A stretch of 64,000 nucleotides of DNA from NCBI GenBank assembly GCA_028551475.1, contig CM052361.1, positions 14,322,875 through 14,386,874 of the forward strand, read 5' to 3'. The notes under the pieces were generated by a model. The model ran no database searches, was not told where the DNA came from, and worked only from the letters and a program-made list of their open reading frames with translations. Position numbers and translations under genes: made by a program. This DNA comes from Casuarina equisetifolia. Its lineage: Eukaryota; Streptophyta; Magnoliopsida; Fagales; Casuarinaceae. Position 1 is the stretch's first letter; each line of letters starts with the position of its first letter. Shown here in pieces: positions 59,164-64,000 of the stretch.

Positions 59164-60182
59164 GTATTCATAACTTTGCGAGTTTTTCTTCTTGTTGAAT
59201 TTTGTAAGACTAATGACTACAGCATAATAAAGTCATTTTCTTCTGACTTTCCTACGTAGATTTGATCTATGATTGCTCCATCCTGTTTCTTTTCTCATGT
59301 ATTTTTCTTTCAGTTGAAATTTTCTCTTTTCTATTAGATATTCCATCTCATTCTGAAAGGAGAAAACCCCGGATTTTTTTTTCACTAAATGAAAAAACTA
59401 GGAAAAAATATGCAATGGTGTATGGATTGGGTGTTGGCTCAAGTAGGATGAGGCGGAGTGGCCTTTGACTGGGTTGAGTTTTGGTTCAGAGCTTAACATC
59501 AAAAAGGGAAAAAAAAGAAAAAAGAAAACCATAGTATGGATGCTGATGTGTAGGACTAGATGTTTAATTTCTGCTTGATTAATGCGTAAGCTCAAGTGAC
59601 TACATATTAGGCTTCTTGGGTATTTTTGTGACGTTTCTTTGGTTTATATCCCTTTAACTTTTTTTTCTCTTTTGGGGGGACGAGGTGCTCTGATTGTATT
59701 GAAGTATTTCCTTATGGCTGTCTGGAAATTTTATGAATTGTTTTTCTCTATGGCTAGAACATTGGTCTTGTAAATAAAAGTTTCTCTTGAATCTGCAGAA
59801 CCATTGTATATGGTTAGTAACTGTTCTTTGCAAACAAAATAATATTAGTAATTGTTTTCTGCTGATTGTATTGAAGTATTTCCTAATCCCCTGGAAGATG
59901 CAAAATCATGACTTGCCATGATTTAGACGCCCCCAAAGGATTTCTCTTTCGCTAATTGTATTGTGCTGTGGTATTTCACAGTTTATGTCTGGTTTATTTT
60001 GCTTACTTAATTATCGAAGAATGGACGGATGACTGTCTCCCTCAACTTCATGAGACTAGGCTTTTTCTCTGGCCAAGATCTGCCTATTCTTCTTAACCTA
60101 CACTGCTTCTGGTTTTTTCCCTTGTAATGCTGAGGTACCGAGTGTTAATCTTCTTGTTTGTTAGAAAATAGTCAATTTTCAG
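59164..60182. other. Spacer without recognised genes
   Basis: About 1 kb of intron-like, T-rich DNA. Two similar TTGTATTGAAGTATTTCCT stretches occur at about 59695-59712 and 59867-59884. No coding match found. Confidence 0.4.
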
Positions 60183-60631
60183 TACTCTTTGAAGCTGCCT
60201 ATCCAGTGCTAAAAGGAGAGTGGAAGGCTTTGGACTCTGCTGGTGATGTTTCTGTGGAAGAGGTACGGAGGAGAAATTAATCATAGAGAGACATGTTATT
60301 ATGTGTGATGTCTCCTTTTTTTTTAAGCCCTCCTTCTCCTCTCCCCCCCCCCCTCCTCCTCTTTTGTCAATGTGTGATGTCTGTCTTTGCTATTTTGGCT
60401 AACAGTTCAATTTTGGAAATGCAGAATTGGAATTGCAAAATATTCTTAGAACAGCTATTTGATGCTGATCTTAGAACATCAAATGTGAACGTGTTTATTT
60501 GCATGTTTTGGAGGTTACTGGAGGTATTGATGTCAACAGTGCCTAGAGATGAGATGTTAGTTAGTGATACTTCTTTCTTTGGTTGCCTATTTATATTATC
60601 ATCTAAGACTATTGTGGTGGATGGTCATTGA
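60183..60631 (+). pseudogene. Two exon-like pieces of an unidentified gene
   Basis: The first piece, 60183-60262, has an acceptor (TTTCAG) and a donor (GTACGG) and encodes VLFEAAYPVLKGEWKALDSA then GDVSVEE. The second starts after the acceptor at 60423-60424 and encodes NWNCKIFLEQLFDADLRTSN and VFICMFWRLLEVLMSTVPRD, open to about 60629. The helical, Leu/Trp-rich character suggests an alpha-helical repeat protein. I do not recognise the family. The orientation is the same as the neighbouring fragments, and the two pieces could come from one gene. Whether this is a fragment or part of an expressed gene cannot be decided from the window. Confidence 0.45.
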
Positions 60632-62441
60632 TACGTAGCTTAATTTTGATCACGTTGTTGCTGAATATAAAATTTTTAGTCTTGCAAGATGCCAATGATA
60701 AATGGGTTGGCCGGCTTCAAGATCTGTTTATTTTTTTTGCCACTTCTAACTTCTAAGTTTAAACATGTTTTGAAGGAACACCTTAATCACCTTGTCACAA
60801 GGTGCAATATAGATATTGCCCTTTTTTTGTCGAGATTTTTTACAGAAGAAGGTGCTTACTTGGCTTCCCCCTTCGGTTTTTTGTCTTATTCTGGCATTGG
60901 CCTTGCAATAATATTCTGTTATTGTTTGTTTTTTATAATTCCTTACCATGATTTCTCCATTGCGAATGCTTTTAGATACTTTCATGCATCTTTCAACTTG
61001 TGCCAATTGAATAGATGGTAATCTTTTGGAGAAGTCTAGTCCGAGCCCCAACACAAGGGAAGTATAAAGATGGCACTCGAAAAAAACAAACAATAAAAAA
61101 GTTGAATATTAAAAATTTTAAAAATACAAAAATTAAAAAAGGTAGAGAATGAAATCTTTCAATATTGTTAGTTCAATAAATTGCATGAAACAATGACACC
61201 AATATGTTGATTCATGACTTTAGGTCTTGAGTTGACTAACCTAAGTTTCTTACGCTCTTCTTGGTCAATGAGTAAGACATTGCTATTTTAATTTATTTAT
61301 TTACTGAGTTCATCAAGTCTTTCTCCTTTGGATCTCACTTCAGTGTCTTTATTGCTATAAAAGAAATTAAGATGTGAAAAGCATGCAATATTGATCTCCC
61401 TTCTAATTATAACTCATGGTAGGAGCAAACTAAGAAACTAGCAGGCCTTTACATGCAACAGAGGAGGAGGAGGAAGAGGGGGGGGGTTGATGTTGGGGGT
61501 TTGGGTTGTATAGAATTAAGTTTAAGTTCAAGAAAACTCGTGTTTAAGTCAAAGTTACTAATGAGGAACAATTTTGTCTTTTGGAATGATAATTATATGA
61601 GGAATTGTTGATTGATATATGTATTTAATTTTTTGAAAGATTTAACTCTCTAAGGCAATTTTTCAGCTTTACGGAACTTATTAATTTGATTTGTCATTTG
61701 TTATCTAGAATAAGTTTATATTCATATGATCTTATTTAGCAATTACTTTTGTAGGTATCTAAAATAAGTTTACTTTTTTAGGTGTTCTTGTTGCATTCAC
61801 ATTGAGAGTATGCATTGTTTTGCCTTTCTTTGTTTCCATTCAGAAGGTAAATTGTCAATTCAACTTCTGGCTGAATTTCCTTAAGTGTTCCTCCCATTGA
61901 ATGGTAATAACCAGGTATACACAAATTACATTACTCATTATATTTATTTTTATTGGTGTCATTGCTCTTTGTGGGAAAGGGGTTTCTTGAATGTTTTCTT
62001 CTTAAGTGAGTTGATTTTTTGTTTTCCTCAATTATATATTTATTTACATTTTGATTTCTTGGGATCTACTCTTTACATTACTTTATTCTTGAATGTTTTC
62101 TCCTACAGTCTAGGGAAGGTTTTTTTTTTTTTAAATTTTATGCAGGATTGGCATGTGTACTCATGCATCAGACCGTGCTTGTTCTCATGAGCCCAGCCGC
62201 ACTTGCTTACACCCACCAGAGCACGCGTGTCCGCGTCCCTTTATTGTTAGGCGCGTGTTCATGCAATAAAATATGTAGTGAAAATAAAAATAAAAATAAG
62301 ATAAAAATAAATAGAGAATAAAATATAAAATATAAAAATATCAATAAAAAATGAAGAAATAGAATGTAAAAAGAAAATTTTGGGATGGCTTTTTTTTTTA
62401 TTTTGTTCTTTTTGGGGGGGTAGAAATTTGTTGTTCATAAG
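60632..62441. other. Low-copy spacer, no genes recognised
   Basis: AT-rich DNA with A-rich runs (61086-61140, 62278-62350), a G/A-rich run near 61458-61500 and a short GC-rich patch at about 62185-62260. Open frames at 60689-61093 and 61885-62190 match nothing I know. Confidence 0.4.
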
Positions 62442-62784
62442 TGATGCGCTTTGTAAATGGGCAACGGAATGAGCTTTTGGATTATAGAGAGTGGAATGGA
62501 ATAATAATAGGAAAATTTGAAAATATAAAGGGTTGAAAAGGTAAAGATTAGAAAAAAAAAGTATTAAAACGTAAAGGTAGTAATTTAAGTATAAGAATTA
62601 AAATAACTAGAATATAAAAGGTTGAAAAATAAGAGATCTTAAAATAATAGGAATTTTGACAAGAATGGAAATTTTAAATAGTAGGAATCTTGTCAAGTAT
62701 GGAAACTCGTAAGAATCTTGCTAGGTATGGAAACTTGTAGGAGGAGCTTTCTCGATACTTTGGCCTTTGGGTGCGTCCACATCA
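62442..62784 (-). repeat. Gypsy element 3' LTR
   Basis: 343 bp from TGATGCGCTTTG to GTCCACATCA, related to the solo LTR at 34481-35176 but shorter. A polypurine-like tract follows on the right (TTCTCCCT, plus strand). Confidence 0.7.
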
Positions 62785-64000
62785 TTCTCCCTAAATAGTC
62801 TTTTGTTTGGAGACAAATCTCCCACATTGAGAATAGTTGAGACTTTTCCAAATTCGCTTGGCAGGTCCACTTTGTATACATTACCTTTGACGTACCAAAC
62901 TTCTTCGAATGGCCTATCAACTTGTGATGTGAGAGTGTTCTTTCTTTTTGTTAGGATTCTTTCCTTTCTTAATTGTACTTGTACAAGATTCCTAAGTCAA
63001 AAAATTGTTAGTTTTTAATGCTTGTTGGCCTTCTTTCAAGAAATCTTTATGGAACTTTATCTTCAATTGGGCTCACTTATTTGCATCAAAGAGTAAAGAT
63101 GATAATTCAATAGGAATAAGTAGAGTGAGTCCATAGACTATCTCAAATGGCAAATGACTAGTTTTAGCACCTGGAGCTCGATTGTAGGCAAATTCTACGT
63201 GTGCAAGTTTAATATCCCAATCATTGAGAATCTTGTTTACCAAGGTGAAATGTGTCCTTAGATAATTGGTAACCTTCGTTTGTCCCTCTGTCTAATGGTG
63301 ATGAGAGGTGTTGAACTGTAGTTTGGTATCAAGCTTGGCCTACAAAGTTGTCCAGAAGTGGCTTAGAAATTTGGTATCTCTATAAAAAATGATTAATTTT
63401 AGCCCACCATGCAATTTTACAAACTCCTTGAAAAACAAATCCGTAATATGAGTGGCATTCCTTGTCTTGTGGTAAGGGGTGAAATGACCCATCTTTGAGA
63501 ATTGATCAATGAACACCATGATGGAATCTTTTTCCCTTTGACTCTAAGGGAGAGTTACAATAAAATTCATGCTTAGCTCTTCCCATGACTAGTTTCGCAC
63601 TAGTAGTGGAGTGTAAGGGACCAGAATTGAAATGTATCGTAGCTCATTGACATGTAGCACACCAAGGCATGAAGGCATGAACATCCCTTTGCATTTTGGG
63701 CCAATAGAAATGCTTTTTAAGGATCTCCAATATCTTGTGCACTCCAAAATGCCTAGCTTAACCTTCTTCACGAGTCTCTTTGATCAACAATTCTCTAAAG
63801 GAACTCTTGGGAATACATAATTAATTCTCTTTGAACAAATAGTTTTTTTGCAACACATATTTTTCACGAGTTCTTTTGACACATTCTTCTATGATAGGAA
63901 ACAACTCCTCATCTTTTATATAATACTCTCTCATAGTTTTAAATTCGAGTACTTTGGCATCCAATATCATTAATAAAGAATACCTCTTTGATAAAGTATT
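62785..64000 (-). mobile_element. Gypsy element, integrase end, running out of the window
   Basis: Minus-strand integrase core and C-terminal part. I can read SWEELSMNFIVTLP near 63530-63595, [20 protein letters not shown] near 63470-63530, [20 protein letters not shown] and [11 protein letters not shown] near 63350-63460, and HVEFAYNRAPGAKTSHLPFE then IVYGLT near 63125-63205. The zinc-binding part lies further right. The family order is that of Ty3/gypsy pol, read towards the 3' LTR at 62442. It is broken, and RT and gag lie beyond the window. Confidence 0.85.

Noticed and set aside
61036-61040. CTAGT as a Helitron 3' end for the gene mosaic
   Set aside because: No GC-rich hairpin precedes it and no matching 5' TC border was found; the word is too short to stand alone.
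60746-61093. Overlapping 110-115 codon frames on both strands
   Set aside because: No motif, splice pattern or similarity I know; likely chance in low-complexity DNA.
1-64000. CRISPR arrays, bacterial operons, rRNA or tRNA genes
   Set aside because: No evenly spaced repeats with unique spacers, no operon structure, and no rRNA or cloverleaf sequence seen; the tandem repeats present are minisatellites and microsatellites.

Overview
The window is AT-rich nuclear DNA of a flowering plant, most likely a eudicot with a retrotransposon-rich genome. The evidence is a plant-specific intronless MCTP gene, plant Ty1/copia and Ty3/gypsy elements, a piece of chloroplast DNA (ycf1-rps15) moved into the nucleus, and fragments of plant BSL phosphatase, midasin and STT3 genes that keep their intron borders. 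All assignments come from reading the sequence; no search was run.

Layout. 1-1323 is a TG...CA-bounded LTR-like repeat, with an inverted relative at 22208-23647. 1324-3770 and 13826-14393 are the two halves of one plastid insertion (3' ycf1, the spacer, rps15). A 10-kb minus-strand copia element (3771-13825) splits them, and each of its LTRs has itself received a gypsy element. 15309-18428 is the only clearly intact gene in the window, an MCTP16-like protein with four C2 domains and a C-terminal membrane anchor, preceded by about 0.9 kb of non-repeat DNA. 18860-30000 is a pile of decayed copia fragments, a solo copia LTR with perfect target duplication, a LINE 3' end, and a copia element holding a 743-bp tandem duplication. 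30329-33444 is a solo gypsy LTR split by an odd copia derivative with an inverted LTR tail.

33605-53070 is one old copia element stretched to 19.5 kb by nested insertions: a solo gypsy LTR, a gag-only three-LTR copia array, a plus-strand copia fragment with head-to-head LTR pieces, and a gypsy fragment flanked by 249-bp direct repeats. 53071-62441 is low-copy DNA holding a mosaic of host gene fragments in the same orientation: the 5' end and kelch exons of a BSL phosphatase gene, the first two exons of midasin (MDN1), three consecutive STT3 exons, and two exons of a gene I could not name. 62442-64000 is the 3' LTR and integrase end of another gypsy element that runs out of the window.

How it fits together. 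Target-site duplications give a relative order: plastid insertion, then the copia element, then the gypsy LTRs. The same copia lineage (LTRs of about 1.6-2 kb, looking Sirevirus-like) and one gypsy family (LTRs of about 750 bp starting TGATGC and ending GCATCA) account for most of the nest. The best candidate for something not previously described is the 54.6-60.6 kb gene-fragment mosaic, which looks like multi-gene capture at the DNA level by a transposon whose ends I could not find. Next come the rearranged LTR structures with inverted termini.
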